A stretch of DNA of 64,000 nucleotides from positions 96,350 through 160,349 of the forward strand of contig CAZFNR010000003.1 of the NCBI GenBank assembly GCA_964520525.1, in the 5' to 3' direction. This DNA is from JAJPXC01 sp964520525 (lineage in GTDB: Bacteria; Bacteroidota; Bacteroidia; Bacteroidales; Muribaculaceae). This document shows positions 41,501 through 49,519 of the stretch, piece by piece (position 1 is the stretch's first letter; every line of letters begins with the position of its first letter). Below the pieces are notes generated by a model, which had not been told where the DNA came from, ran no database searches, and saw only the letters and a list, made by a program, of their open reading frames with translations. Made by a program: the position numbers and the translations under genes.

Positions 41501-43537
41501 ATGAAACGACAGCTACTTTTCTTTACCGCATTGTTTGTCGTGGCGACGAGCGCATTCGCTTGGAAGCCCGTTTTTGCAGGTCACCGCGGCTCTTATCGCG
41601 GCGTGGCAAACACTGCTGAAGCCTACCACAACGGCGTGGATTATTATCATTACACAGGCTTGGAGTGCGATGTGCGCGTGACAAAAGACGGCCACTATGT
41701 GATTCTTCACGACAACACCACAGGCTCGGTGTGTCCCGATGCCGACATCGATGCGCAGCAATCCACATTGGCCGAGCTTAAAGCTCTCACCCTCAAGCAG
41801 ACCCGCGGAGGTGTCACCTACACGGGTCAAATATGCACCGTTGAGGAGTATCTTGACATTTGTGTCGAGAAAAATGTGTTCCCGATTATCGAACTTAAAT
41901 GGACTACCGGTATCAACACCAACGATATGTCTAACTTTGCCGGACTTCTCGACCTCGTCACATCAAAGGGATTGCGCCAAAAAGCGATATTCCTCACCTC
42001 GATGAACAAATCAATCGAGCATATCAAGACCAACTACCCCGATGTCACTTGCCAATACCTCCTCAGCAGCGACAGCGAAACAAAGTTTGAGTTTTGTAAA
42101 AAATGGAATGTCAACCCCAGCTTCTCGGCTGACGCGCTCACTTCGGCTATCGTCACGCGCTATCGTAAGGCCGGGTTTGAAGTCGCCGCGTGGACCGTAA
42201 ACAGCGAGGCCAATTATAAAAAATATGGCGAGATGGGATGCTTCATGATGACTTGCGACTACCTCCTCCCCGACGAAATGCCCGAACTCCAAGAGCCGGC
42301 ACTGCCTACGCCCTCGCCCGACGCGATTGAACTTGACGCGGTGGCGCTTTGGACGCGTTCGGTCAACGGCGGCAACCTCCCCGCCAATTTTCCCGCTAAA
42401 GGAGCGGCCTCATTTTCCACCGGACAGCAAGCCGCTATGATTGATGGCGTTTTCTATGTAAATGACTACGGCTCTAAAAATCTGCTGGTGTTTGACCGCA
42501 CCTGCACCGAGCCTATCGTGCTCCCTTTCAGTGAAACCTCACTTGGCGGTAGCCCCGTTCACGGGGTGACAACCGACGATGCCGACAATATCGTGTTGCG
42601 CTATGAATCTTCATTCGGTGAGACTCCATCAAAGGTGCGTCTGTTCAAAAAAGGCACAACAACTCCCGTCGAAGTCGAGTTTACTGTCAACAAAGGTGGT
42701 CAGAACAACTTCGTTTACGCTTCGGGCGATTTATTTTCCGAGGAGGGTGGTTGCCTTTACTTCATGCCCAACAAACAAAACACTGTCACTGTCGTGAAAA
42801 TCGCCAACGGTGAACTTAAAGGAGTCGTCGAACACGGCGGACTATCCATACAAGGCACAACCGCCTCGGTGATTCTCCCCATTGCCAACAACCCCGACCA
42901 TTTCATCTATCAGGTACGCAACAGCGGTTTTTACCGCTTTAACGGCGAGGATAAGGGTAGCCTGCTCACAAGCTCTTCTTCCACCACAGCCCCCGCACGC
43001 AACTCCTCGCTCGGCGGTGCATATATGACCATTCTCGACCATGAAATACTCGCCCACCCGTCAGGAACGAATTATAACGGCGGATTCTCAATCAAGGATG
43101 TGACAGCCGACAATTCCGACCTCGCCACATTTCCCTCGCTTGGCTCTCAGGGCTACACGCTGAACGCTTCAACCGGCACTTTCATGCGCCCCGTTAAGAT
43201 GGCCGATAACGTCTACCACCTCCACACCTACACTATGGGACATGGCTACGGTGTCTATGAGATAAAACCCAAAGGGGTGAGCGGTGTTGATGTCGCCGGC
43301 GGGGCTGTCGAGTCGCCCATGCCGACCGTGTTCCCCAACCCTGTGGTGACTTCCGCGATCGTCAGTTCAGCCGTCGCTCTCGGCGACCTCGCTGTCTATT
43401 CCATCAACGGACGGCTCGTCTACGCCAAATCATGCGGCGATGCCTACAGCGCGTCGCTCGACCTCAGCGACTTGCCCCGCGGCCTCTACATCCTCCGAGG
43501 CGACCGTTTCCCCGCTATGAAACTGGTCAAACTCTGA
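41501..43537 (+). CDS. Secreted glycerophosphodiester phosphodiesterase with sorting tail
   Basis: Protein of 678 residues with a signal peptide (1-20). Residues 21-265 form a GDPD TIM barrel with catalytic and metal residues GHRG (H28), ECDVR (E55, D57) and ILHDN (H70). They hydrolyse glycerophosphodiesters to glycerol-3-phosphate and an alcohol. Residues about 275-600 are beta-rich with propeller-like repeats (YVNDYGSKNLLVFDR). The last ~80 residues (PTVFPNPVVTSAIVSS, ending in LPRGLYILRGDRFPAMKLVK) are a canonical type A sorting domain of the type IX secretion system. It is expected at the cell surface or exported, perhaps taking phosphate from host or bacterial phospholipids. Confidence 0.87.
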   Translation: MKRQLLFFTALFVVATSAFAWKPVFAGHRGSYRGVANTAEAYHNGVDYYHYTGLECDVRVTKDGHYVILHDNTTGSVCPDADIDAQQSTLAELKALTLKQTRGGVTYTGQICTVEEYLDICVEKNVFPIIELKWTTGINTNDMSNFAGLLDLVTSKGLRQKAIFLTSMNKSIEHIKTNYPDVTCQYLLSSDSETKFEFCKKWNVNPSFSADALTSAIVTRYRKAGFEVAAWTVNSEANYKKYGEMGCFMMTCDYLLPDEMPELQEPALPTPSPDAIELDAVALWTRSVNGGNLPANFPAKGAASFSTGQQAAMIDGVFYVNDYGSKNLLVFDRTCTEPIVLPFSETSLGGSPVHGVTTDDADNIVLRYESSFGETPSKVRLFKKGTTTPVEVEFTVNKGGQNNFVYASGDLFSEEGGCLYFMPNKQNTVTVVKIANGELKGVVEHGGLSIQGTTASVILPIANNPDHFIYQVRNSGFYRFNGEDKGSLLTSSSSTTAPARNSSLGGAYMTILDHEILAHPSGTNYNGGFSIKDVTADNSDLATFPSLGSQGYTLNASTGTFMRPVKMADNVYHLHTYTMGHGYGVYEIKPKGVSGVDVAGGAVESPMPTVFPNPVVTSAIVSSAVALGDLAVYSINGRLVYAKSCGDAYSASLDLSDLPRGLYILRGDRFPAMKLVKL

Positions 43538-43562
43538 CTCCGTATCCTGCCGATAAACACAG

Positions 43563-43592
43563 CGAGGGCCTGCGGATTTCCGCAGACCCTCG
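43563..43592 (-). terminator. Hairpin between the GDPD gene and tsf
   Basis: A 13-position stem (43563-43575 with 43580-43592) with an A-C mismatch on the plus strand that is a G-U pair on the minus strand, so it best serves tsf. It lies between two convergent genes. Confidence 0.7.
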
Positions 43593-43616
43593 GCTTATCT
43601 GGTAATCGTGGTGCGA

Positions 43617-44609
43617 TTAATCCTGGTTGAGGTTGACGCGCTTGAACTCTACCACGGTCAAGCCGTCTTTCGCAGCCTGGAGATACTGGGCGATGGTGAG
43701 GTCGCCGTTCTTCACAAACTCCTGCTCCATGAGGCATGACTCTTTGTAGAACTTCTTCAGACGTCCGTCAGCGATGTTCTTAATCATCTGCTCGGGGAGG
43801 TTTGCTGCTTTGGCCTCAGCGGTCTCGGCTGCGATTTTGCGAGCCTTGTCTGCCTCCTCGGTCGTGAGCCATCCCTTAGCGATGTTTGATTCGATGTGGG
43901 CATCTGAGTCAACGAGGTTGGGGTTGATGCCGGCTTTCTTCAGAGCGGCCTCTACTGCCTTCTTTACCTGCTCCTGTTTGGTCTTTTCGACTGCCACATT
44001 GTATTCAGCCTCTACCACGGCGGCGGGGACGCTTGCCTGGTCTACGGCCACCGGATTCATCGACGCTACCTGCATGGCTACGTCGCGACCAACTTGATAG
44101 TCTACGTCTGCGATGTTGAAGCCCACGATGGTCGAGAGCTTGTTGCCCAAGTGGTTGTATGAGGTGGTTGATGCTGCCTCAATCCACTCATATGCGCCAA
44201 GTTCGGTCTTTTCACCGGTCTTGCCGCTCTCTTCCACTATGAGAGCCTCGATGGTCTGGCCGTCGAGGGTGAGGGCTTTCAGCTCCTCTACCGACTTCAC
44301 TTTGTTGGCCACGGCTGCGTCGAGCACTTTCTGTGTGAGTTCGACGAAACCTGCGTTTTTAGCCACGAAGTCGGTCTCACACTTCAAGGCTACGATAGCT
44401 GCGAAGTTGCCTTCGTTCTTAGCCAGCACGCAACCCTCGGCTGCGTCGCGGTCTTCGCGTTTTGCTGCTACTGCCTGTCCCTTCTTGCGGAGGATTTCGA
44501 CAGCAGCCTCGATGTCACCGTTGGTTTCTGCGAGAGCCTTCTTGCAGTCCATCAGACCTGCGCTTGTCAAGTGGCGCAGCTTGGTGATTTCGGCCATTGT
44601 AACTGCCAT
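43617..44609 (-). CDS. tsf: Elongation factor Ts
   Basis: Protein of 330 residues, the longer Bacteroidota form. The N-terminal UBA-like helix (ITKLRHLTSAGLMDCKKALA) and the core signature (VALKCETDFVAKNAGF) are intact. EF-Ts exchanges GDP for GTP on EF-Tu. It lies downstream of rpsB on the same strand, the near-universal rpsB-tsf order, with a 127-bp gap that holds a hairpin. Confidence 0.97.
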   Translation of the reverse strand: MAVTMAEITKLRHLTSAGLMDCKKALAETNGDIEAAVEILRKKGQAVAAKREDRDAAEGCVLAKNEGNFAAIVALKCETDFVAKNAGFVELTQKVLDAAVANKVKSVEELKALTLDGQTIEALIVEESGKTGEKTELGAYEWIEAASTTSYNHLGNKLSTIVGFNIADVDYQVGRDVAMQVASMNPVAVDQASVPAAVVEAEYNVAVEKTKQEQVKKAVEAALKKAGINPNLVDSDAHIESNIAKGWLTTEEADKARKIAAETAEAKAANLPEQMIKNIADGRLKKFYKESCLMEQEFVKNGDLTIAQYLQAAKDGLTVVEFKRVNLNQD

Positions 44610-44631
44610 ATTTCAGTTTCCTTTCTTTTTT

Positions 44632-44672
44632 GAATGAGGGTGTGCAGTTCATTTGCTGGCACACCCTCATTC
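44632..44672 (-). terminator. rpsB-tsf intergenic hairpin
   Basis: A perfect 14-bp stem (44632-44645 with 44659-44672) with a 13-nt loop between rpsB and tsf. No T run follows on the minus strand, so partial termination or mRNA stabilisation is more likely than full termination. Confidence 0.55.
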
Positions 44673-44736
44673 CTTTGGTTGTTTTTATCTGGTTATGTTT
44701 GGATGAGAGAGGGGGTGAGTGCCGTGAAGATGTCGA

Positions 44737-45573
44737 TTATTCTTCTGTGGCTTCAGCGGCGGGTGCCTCTGCTGCTTCGGCGGCGGGAGCTTCAGCGGCT
44801 TCCTCTACCTTGCGCACGCGGCGGCGTTCGCGGCGGGGAGCTGCTGCTGCCTCTCCCTCGGCTGCTGCGGTGTCTACCTTCTCCGCTTTACGCTCCTCCA
44901 GACCCTCGGCCATTGCGCTTACTACAGCGTCGAGGATAATCTCGATTGACTTTGAAGCGTCATCGTTGGCGGGAATCATGAAGTCGATGTTTGACGGGTC
45001 TGAGTTGGTGTCGACCATTGCGAACACGGGGATGCCGAGACGGTTGGCCTCAGCCACTGCGATACGCTCTTTGAGCACGTCGACAACGAAGATTGCCGAG
45101 GGAAGACGGTTCAAGTCGGCGATTGAGCCGAGGGTCTTCTCGAGTTTCTCGCGCTGGCGATGTATCTGGAGTTTCTCGCGCTTCGACAGGTTGTCGAATG
45201 TTCCATCCTTGGTCATCTTGTCGATTGATGCCATCTTCTTGACTGCCTTGCGGATGGTGGGGAAGTTGGTGAGCATACCGCCGGGCCAGCGTTCAGTGAC
45301 GTAAGGCATATTGATTGACGACGCTTTGTCGGCGATAACTTGTTTGGCCTGTTTTTTGGTGGCGACAAAAAGTACCTTTTTGCCTGCCTTTGCTATGCTT
45401 TTAAGAGCCGCGGATGCTTCTTCTATTTTAGCTGCGGTCTTATAAAGATCGATGATGTGGATACCGTTGCGCTCCATGAAGATGTAAGGAGCCATGGCAG
45501 GATTCCATTTTCTTTTGAGGTGTCCGAAGTGGCAACCTGCCTCAAGTAATTGGTCAAATGTTGGTGTTGACAT
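44737..45573 (-). CDS. rpsB: 30S ribosomal protein S2
   Basis: Protein of 278 residues. Conserved segments include TFDQLLEAGCHFGHLKRKWN, VLFVATKKQAKQV, YVTERWPGGMLTNF and PVFAMVDTNSDPSNIDFMIP. Beyond the usual end (about 225) there is a ~50-residue extension rich in Ala, Glu and Arg with repeated AEAPAAEA units, a low-complexity tail common in Bacteroidales S2. It binds late to the 30S subunit with S1. It lies 168 bp downstream of rpsI; that gap is GC-rich and may contain a regulatory leader. Confidence 0.97.
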   Translation of the reverse strand: MSTPTFDQLLEAGCHFGHLKRKWNPAMAPYIFMERNGIHIIDLYKTAAKIEEASAALKSIAKAGKKVLFVATKKQAKQVIADKASSINMPYVTERWPGGMLTNFPTIRKAVKKMASIDKMTKDGTFDNLSKREKLQIHRQREKLEKTLGSIADLNRLPSAIFVVDVLKERIAVAEANRLGIPVFAMVDTNSDPSNIDFMIPANDDASKSIEIILDAVVSAMAEGLEERKAEKVDTAAAEGEAAAAPRRERRRVRKVEEAAEAPAAEAAEAPAAEATEE

Positions 45574-45741
45574 TGTTAAGTTTTGTTTTGTTTACGTTCT
45601 TTTGGTTTTTTACAATCGCGGGGTAGGGAACGTGTCCATCTCCGGGATTTAGATACTAAACACTTTTTGGTCGGCTTCCCGGCGGCTCGGTCTCAGGCGG
45701 CTATGCCGCTGCGGGCCAAGCTCCGGCAAAACTCCGCGGCA

Positions 45742-46128
45742 TTAACGCTTTGAGAACTGGAAGCGTTTGCGGGCTTTGGGCTGACCGGGCTTCTTTCTTT
45801 CCACAACGCGGGGGTCGCGGGTGATGAAGCCTTCCACGCGGAGTGCGTGCTTGTCCTCGGGGTTGATTTTGACCAATGCGCGGGCTATCGCCAGACGCAG
45901 TGCCTCGGCCTGTCCTTTGTAGCCGCCGCCGTCGAGATTGACTTTGATGTCATATTTCTCTACGACGTCAAGAGTGGTCAGAGGCTGTTTTACTATGTAT
46001 TGGAGGATGGACGACGGGAAGTACACATCCAGCGGGCGCTTGTTGATGGTGATGTTGCCGTTGCCTTCTTTGACGATTACACGAGCGATGGCGGCTTTAC
46101 GGCGGCCGATTGCGTTAACTGTTTCCAT
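45742..46128 (-). CDS. rpsI: 30S ribosomal protein S9
   Basis: Protein of 128 residues. NAIGRRKAAIARVIVKEGNG opens the protein, and the basic end KKPGQPKARKRFQFSKR reaches toward the P-site tRNA. It is full length and follows rplM by 8 bp in the universal rplM-rpsI order. Confidence 0.98.
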   Translation of the reverse strand: METVNAIGRRKAAIARVIVKEGNGNITINKRPLDVYFPSSILQYIVKQPLTTLDVVEKYDIKVNLDGGGYKGQAEALRLAIARALVKINPEDKHALRVEGFITRDPRVVERKKPGQPKARKRFQFSKR

Positions 46129-46136
46129 TCCTACAA

Positions 46137-46616
46137 TTATTTAGCGTTGTTAAGGTCTAATACTTTGGGGTTCTGAGCGGCATGGGGATGCTCGGGGCCG
46201 TTGTAGACGTGCATATTGTTGATGAGCTTGCGGCCAAGACGGTTCTTGGGGAGCATTCCTTTCATCACTTGGATAAACAACGGATGGTAACCCGGTTTGA
46301 TGTGCTTGTTAAACGATTTCTTCATCAAACGCTCGGGTGTCGTCTCGCGCTGGCCGCCGGGATAACCCGTGTAGCTCAGGTAGACATGGTCGGTCCACTT
46401 CTTGCCGGTCAGTTTGACCTTGTCGGCGTTGATGATGATTACGTTGTCGCCACACTCAACGAACGGTGAGTACGACGGTTTGTTTTTGCCGCGCAGAATT
46501 TTTGCGACTTGCGAGCATAGACGGCCGAGAACCTGGTCGGTAGCATCGATTACTACCCACTCCTTCTCGACGCTCTGCGCGTTGGGTGATACGGTCTTGT
46601 AACTTAAAGTATCCAC
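46137..46616 (-). CDS. rplM: 50S ribosomal protein L13
   Basis: Protein of 159 residues. The fold signatures WVVIDATDQVLGRLCSQVAK, YSPFVECGDNVIIINADKV and PLFIQVMKGMLPKNRLGRK are intact. It is an early 50S assembly protein. It heads the rplM-rpsI-rpsB-tsf run and has a consensus promoter with a leader of about 100 nt that could fold. Confidence 0.98.
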   Translation of the reverse strand: MDTLSYKTVSPNAQSVEKEWVVIDATDQVLGRLCSQVAKILRGKNKPSYSPFVECGDNVIIINADKVKLTGKKWTDHVYLSYTGYPGGQRETTPERLMKKSFNKHIKPGYHPLFIQVMKGMLPKNRLGRKLINNMHVYNGPEHPHAAQNPKVLDLNNAK

Positions 46617-46725
46617 GTTTAAATGTTTGATTAATAGTTAAATAGTTTGGCTGGCAACCACACCGCGCTCGGCCAAAAGCGTTGAGGATTGTCGGCCGGT
46701 TATTAATTTGGACATAATCGGACTG

Positions 46726-46757
46726 CAAAGGTAACGATTTATCTCCCTATCTCCAAA
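46726..46757 (-). promoter_or_regulatory. Promoter of rplM-rpsI
   Basis: Minus strand: TTTG (46757-46754), a 20-nt spacer and TACCTTTG (46733-46726). Predicted leader about 100 nt. Confidence 0.8.
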
Positions 46758-46861
46758 TATTTTAACCTCAAATTTATTCGCCACTCGTCGGGAGGGTCAC
46801 CGATAAGATGCGCGGCGGCGTTCTCCTCTCCCCTCATCGACGGCACCGCCGCTGTTCACGA

Positions 46862-46899
46862 CGAAACCCCGCCACCATCAATATGGAAGCGGGGTTTCG
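46862..46899 (-). terminator. Terminator of rplU-rpmA
   Basis: A perfect 11-bp stem (46862-46872 with 46889-46899), 26 bp past the rpmA stop codon. Confidence 0.7.
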
Positions 46900-46924
46900 C
46901 GATGCTTTTGCTGCGGGGGTGAGT

Positions 46925-47197
46925 TTATGCCTCAGCCACCACATCCACCGGCTTCACGTTGATGAAGCGGCGTCCGTTTTTGCCCACGGTGAACACTACT
47001 GTGCCGTCGATGAGGGCGTAAATTGTGTGGTCTTTGCCCAGTCCGACGTTCAAGCCGGGATGGTGCACTGTGCCGCGCTGACGCTTGATGATGCTGCCGG
47101 CTTTGGCGAACTGTCCACCGAAAATCTTAACGCCGAGTCGCTTGCTTTCCGATTCGCGACCGTTCTTCGAACTACCTACACCTTTCTTATGTGCCAT
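46925..47197 (-). CDS. rpmA: 50S ribosomal protein L27
   Basis: Protein of 90 residues beginning MAHKKGVGSSKNGRESESKR, the flexible N-terminus that reaches the peptidyl-transferase centre, with no cleavable extension of the Firmicutes kind. RQRGTVHHPGLNVGLGKDHT is also typical. It follows rplU by 21 bp, the usual pair. Confidence 0.97.
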   Translation of the reverse strand: MAHKKGVGSSKNGRESESKRLGVKIFGGQFAKAGSIIKRQRGTVHHPGLNVGLGKDHTIYALIDGTVVFTVGKNGRRFINVKPVDVVAEA

Positions 47198-47218
47198 TTC
47201 TTTTTCAGGTTTTAAGGG

Positions 47219-47539
47219 TTAAGCAATCACGTCTTTGATCACGAGCTGGGTGAAATACTGGCGATGGCCGTTTTTGCGGCGGTAACCTTTTCTTCTCTTC
47301 TTCTTGAAGACGATTACCTTTTCACCTTTCACGAGGGGACGTTTTACCTCGCAAACAACTTTGGCTCCTTCCACGGTAGGAGCGCCCACCTTCACGGCAC
47401 CGTCGGCGTCTACGAGGAGCACGCGGTCAAACTCTACGGTCTCACCCTCTTTTTTCTCCTCGCCGAGATAGTGAACATACAAGAACTTGTCTTTCTCAGC
47501 TTTAAACTGTTGTCCTTGGATTTCTACGATTACGAACAT
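47219..47539 (-). CDS. rplU: 50S ribosomal protein L21
   Basis: Protein of 106 residues from the ATG at 47539; this start gives the standard MFVIVEIQGQQFKAEKD opening, whereas a start at 47587 would add 16 unrelated residues. KKRRKGYRRKNGHRQYFTQL is the rRNA-binding signature. First gene of the rplU-rpmA operon. Confidence 0.96.
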   Translation of the reverse strand: MFVIVEIQGQQFKAEKDKFLYVHYLGEEKKEGETVEFDRVLLVDADGAVKVGAPTVEGAKVVCEVKRPLVKGEKVIVFKKKRRKGYRRKNGHRQYFTQLVIKDVIA

Positions 47540-47639
47540 TGTGTTATAACGTAATTTATAGGTTACTCCGTCGGGCGAAAGCCGCAATCATCGCGCGCTT
47601 TGCTTCATCATATGCCCGGTGCGGAAAAATTAGCGACTG

Positions 47640-47671
47640 CAAAGATAACCTCTTTTCTCTTCATAACCAAA
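47640..47671 (-). promoter_or_regulatory. Promoter of rplU-rpmA
   Basis: Minus strand: TTTG (47671-47668), a 20-nt spacer and TATCTTTG (47647-47640). Confidence 0.8.
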
Positions 47672-47680
47672 TATTCCCGC

Positions 47681-47744
47681 AAAAAAAAATTACTCGTCAT
47701 CACGACGAATAATCTTCTTACCTTAAATCTAATACCATGAAAAA
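47681..47744 (-). ncRNA. Candidate tiny RNA with a six-codon frame, ending in an intrinsic terminator
   Basis: The -7 element TAACTTTG (47758-47751, with ATTG 22 nt upstream) predicts a start near 47744. A 10-bp stem (47689-47698 with 47704-47713, one G-U pair) followed on the minus strand by a run of nine T ends it. In between is the frame ATG GTA TTA GAT TTA AGG TAA (MVLDLR). The segment around this frame looks to me like a conserved element of Bacteroidales genomes, but I cannot confirm that here. It lies just upstream of the rplU promoter, in the same direction. Confidence 0.6.
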
Positions 47745-47878
47745 CTGATGCAAAGTTACGGTTTATTTCCGAATTTACCTCAATACCTTTCTCAAAATGT
47801 CTCTATTTAACGTTATTTAGCTGTTGGTCCCTTGCGTCGATACGTCCCGGTGTCATGATCCGTCATTTCGCAAAGAAA

Positions 47879-47908
47879 AGCCGCCGGCCCGGTCTGGGGT
47901 CGGCGGCT
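47879..47908 (-). terminator. Terminator of the 425-residue secreted protein gene
   Basis: An 8-bp GC stem (47879-47886 with 47901-47908) with further internal pairing, followed on the minus strand by a T-rich tail. Confidence 0.7.
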
Positions 47909-47934
47909 ATGGTTTGTATCAGTGTTGTGTCTGA

Positions 47935-49212
47935 TTATTTCACGAGAATCTTGCTTGCCTCGGTGCCCTGGCGGCGGATAACCACGCTGCCGGCTGCGGG
48001 CTCGCTGATGCGGATGCCCTGGAGGTTGTAGTATTCTACGGGTGCGTTGCTGTTGTCGACTGCGATGATGTTGTCCTCAACGCCTGCGCCGGGAAGAGTG
48101 AAGTTTACTACAGCGGCAGAGTTGAGATTTTGCCAATAGCCGATAGAGCCGTCTGTGGTAGAGAAGTTGCAGCACGACCATGTGTCGTTGAATGTAAGTG
48201 TGCTGTTGTTGTTTGACAAGGTTGCTTCAACGGTTTTGCTTATTTCGTTAAGGTCTATTTGGCCTGCTTCTGTCACGGGAACTGTGGCTAAGTACCAAGC
48301 ACCATAACCCGGGTAATATGTTTCATTCGCATCTTGGGTAATCTGGTTCACAGCGTATGCATCGGGAAGCAGGTTGCCGTCTTCATCTTCTTCAAGGTCG
48401 AAGTTCACGCCGTAACCGCCGCTCAAGTCGACATTTGAAAGGAATAGCACTTTGAACCCATCTACTTCTTGTTGCTCAACGTATACATTTTTATTGATTT
48501 CACCCTTTGAGGTGTTCTTGAATGCGATGGTGCCATTGGGCTTGATAATCTTCGAGGTCGATGCCATGATAGCCACGCCGCCGTATGTGTCATCATCAAC
48601 TAAGATGATACAACCGTAATCGGGTGTCAAGTTGGAGGTCATATTGCCGTTGGCATCCATGGTGTAGAGTAACTCGAAGTCTGTGTTGATTTTGATGTAG
48701 CCTTCTTGATCGGCGGGTTCATAGCCGCAAATCAAAATGTCCATAGTTTTACCCTCGTATGTCCAATAACCGATTTTCTGAGATTTGACGCTCAGTTTGC
48801 CGTCCTCGGTAATGGTGGCTACCGGACCGCCTTTGGGAATGGTGAATACATAACCACTCAGACCAAAGAGGTCTATTGCGATGATTTCGCCGTCGACTTC
48901 TTTGAATTCGACTTCTGAACTTTCAATGCCGTCGACGTTGTCGTTCCATTTTGATGTGGTCAGATTCACATATTTGCCGAGAAAGTCCTCTTTGCTTGCG
49001 CGGAGCATGTTCTTTTTGGGGCCGCTATAACTTTCAGTCGTAGCTAACGAGTTGAACTGGTCAAGGGTCTTTTGTGAAATTGTGCCGAAAGGCATATCCA
49101 AACTGTGGATTCTCGGCTCTTTCTTTGTGTCAAGAGCTTCGGGGATAGCTGCTGAAACAGTCACCAATGCCGCTGCGGCAAGTGCTGCGAGTGAAGCGTA
49201 AAGTTTTTTCAT
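47935..49212 (-). CDS. Secreted protein of unknown function with short C-terminal tail
   Basis: Protein of 425 residues with a signal peptide (MKKLYASLAALAAAALVTVS). The body (about 30-375) is predicted beta-rich, with repeated short strands such as GSIGYWQNLNSAAVVNF and EEDEDGNLLPDAYAVN. No enzymatic motif or named domain was recognised. The last ~45 residues (APVEYYNLQGIRISEPAAG, then SVVIRRQGTEASKILVK) are a compact tail closely similar to those of the proteins at 22257 and 49520, suggesting a common surface-sorting or anchoring route. It has its own promoter and terminator. Function unknown. Confidence 0.75.
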   Translation of the reverse strand: MKKLYASLAALAAAALVTVSAAIPEALDTKKEPRIHSLDMPFGTISQKTLDQFNSLATTESYSGPKKNMLRASKEDFLGKYVNLTTSKWNDNVDGIESSEVEFKEVDGEIIAIDLFGLSGYVFTIPKGGPVATITEDGKLSVKSQKIGYWTYEGKTMDILICGYEPADQEGYIKINTDFELLYTMDANGNMTSNLTPDYGCIILVDDDTYGGVAIMASTSKIIKPNGTIAFKNTSKGEINKNVYVEQQEVDGFKVLFLSNVDLSGGYGVNFDLEEDEDGNLLPDAYAVNQITQDANETYYPGYGAWYLATVPVTEAGQIDLNEISKTVEATLSNNNSTLTFNDTWSCCNFSTTDGSIGYWQNLNSAAVVNFTLPGAGVEDNIIAVDNSNAPVEYYNLQGIRISEPAAGSVVIRRQGTEASKILVK

Positions 49213-49299
49213 AAACTAACTGTTTTTAGAATTTATATATAAAGAGATTTATATCTGTCAAATTATAGCCTGATGCCTTTTTCAGCATCAACGACTGCG

Positions 49300-49331
49300 C
49301 AAAGTAAAGAGTAAATTTTCATATTTCCAAA
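49300..49331 (-). promoter_or_regulatory. Promoter of the 425-residue secreted protein gene
   Basis: Minus strand: TTTG (49331-49328), a 20-nt spacer and TTACTTTG (49307-49300), one mismatch to TAnnTTTG. Confidence 0.6.
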
Positions 49332-49446
49332 TATTTTTATAAAATAATTGCAATTTGTCACGAATTCGCGCGATTTCCTTGCCTCATTTCTCTGCTTGGC
49401 ATACTCGCCCCTCATCAGCGTTTTGTGACGTGACTTATCCCTTTAT

Positions 49447-49492
49447 GAAATAAGAGCCGCCGGCCCCTTTCCGGACCGGCGGCTCTTATTTC
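49447..49492 (-). terminator. Terminator of the C10 peptidase gene
   Basis: A perfect 17-bp stem (49447-49463 with 49476-49492), 27 bp beyond the peptidase stop codon. Confidence 0.85.
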
Positions 49493-49519
49493 ATATATAT
49501 GTTTCGCGCGTGCGTTATG

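Larger units (their letters stand above)
46617..46924. other. 308-bp gap: rplM leader, promoter and rpmA terminator
   Basis: Holds the rplM promoter (46726-46757) and its leader, which includes CGGCC/GGCCG complementarity that could fold into an autoregulatory structure, and the rpmA terminator (46862-46899). No protein gene seen. Confidence 0.6.
47540..47934. other. 395-bp gap: rplU leader, promoter, tiny RNA candidate and a terminator
   Basis: Contains the rplU leader (about 95 nt) and promoter (47640-47671), a candidate tiny RNA on the minus strand (47681-47744), and the terminator of the secreted protein encoded at 47935-49212. No protein gene seen beyond a six-codon frame. Confidence 0.6.
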
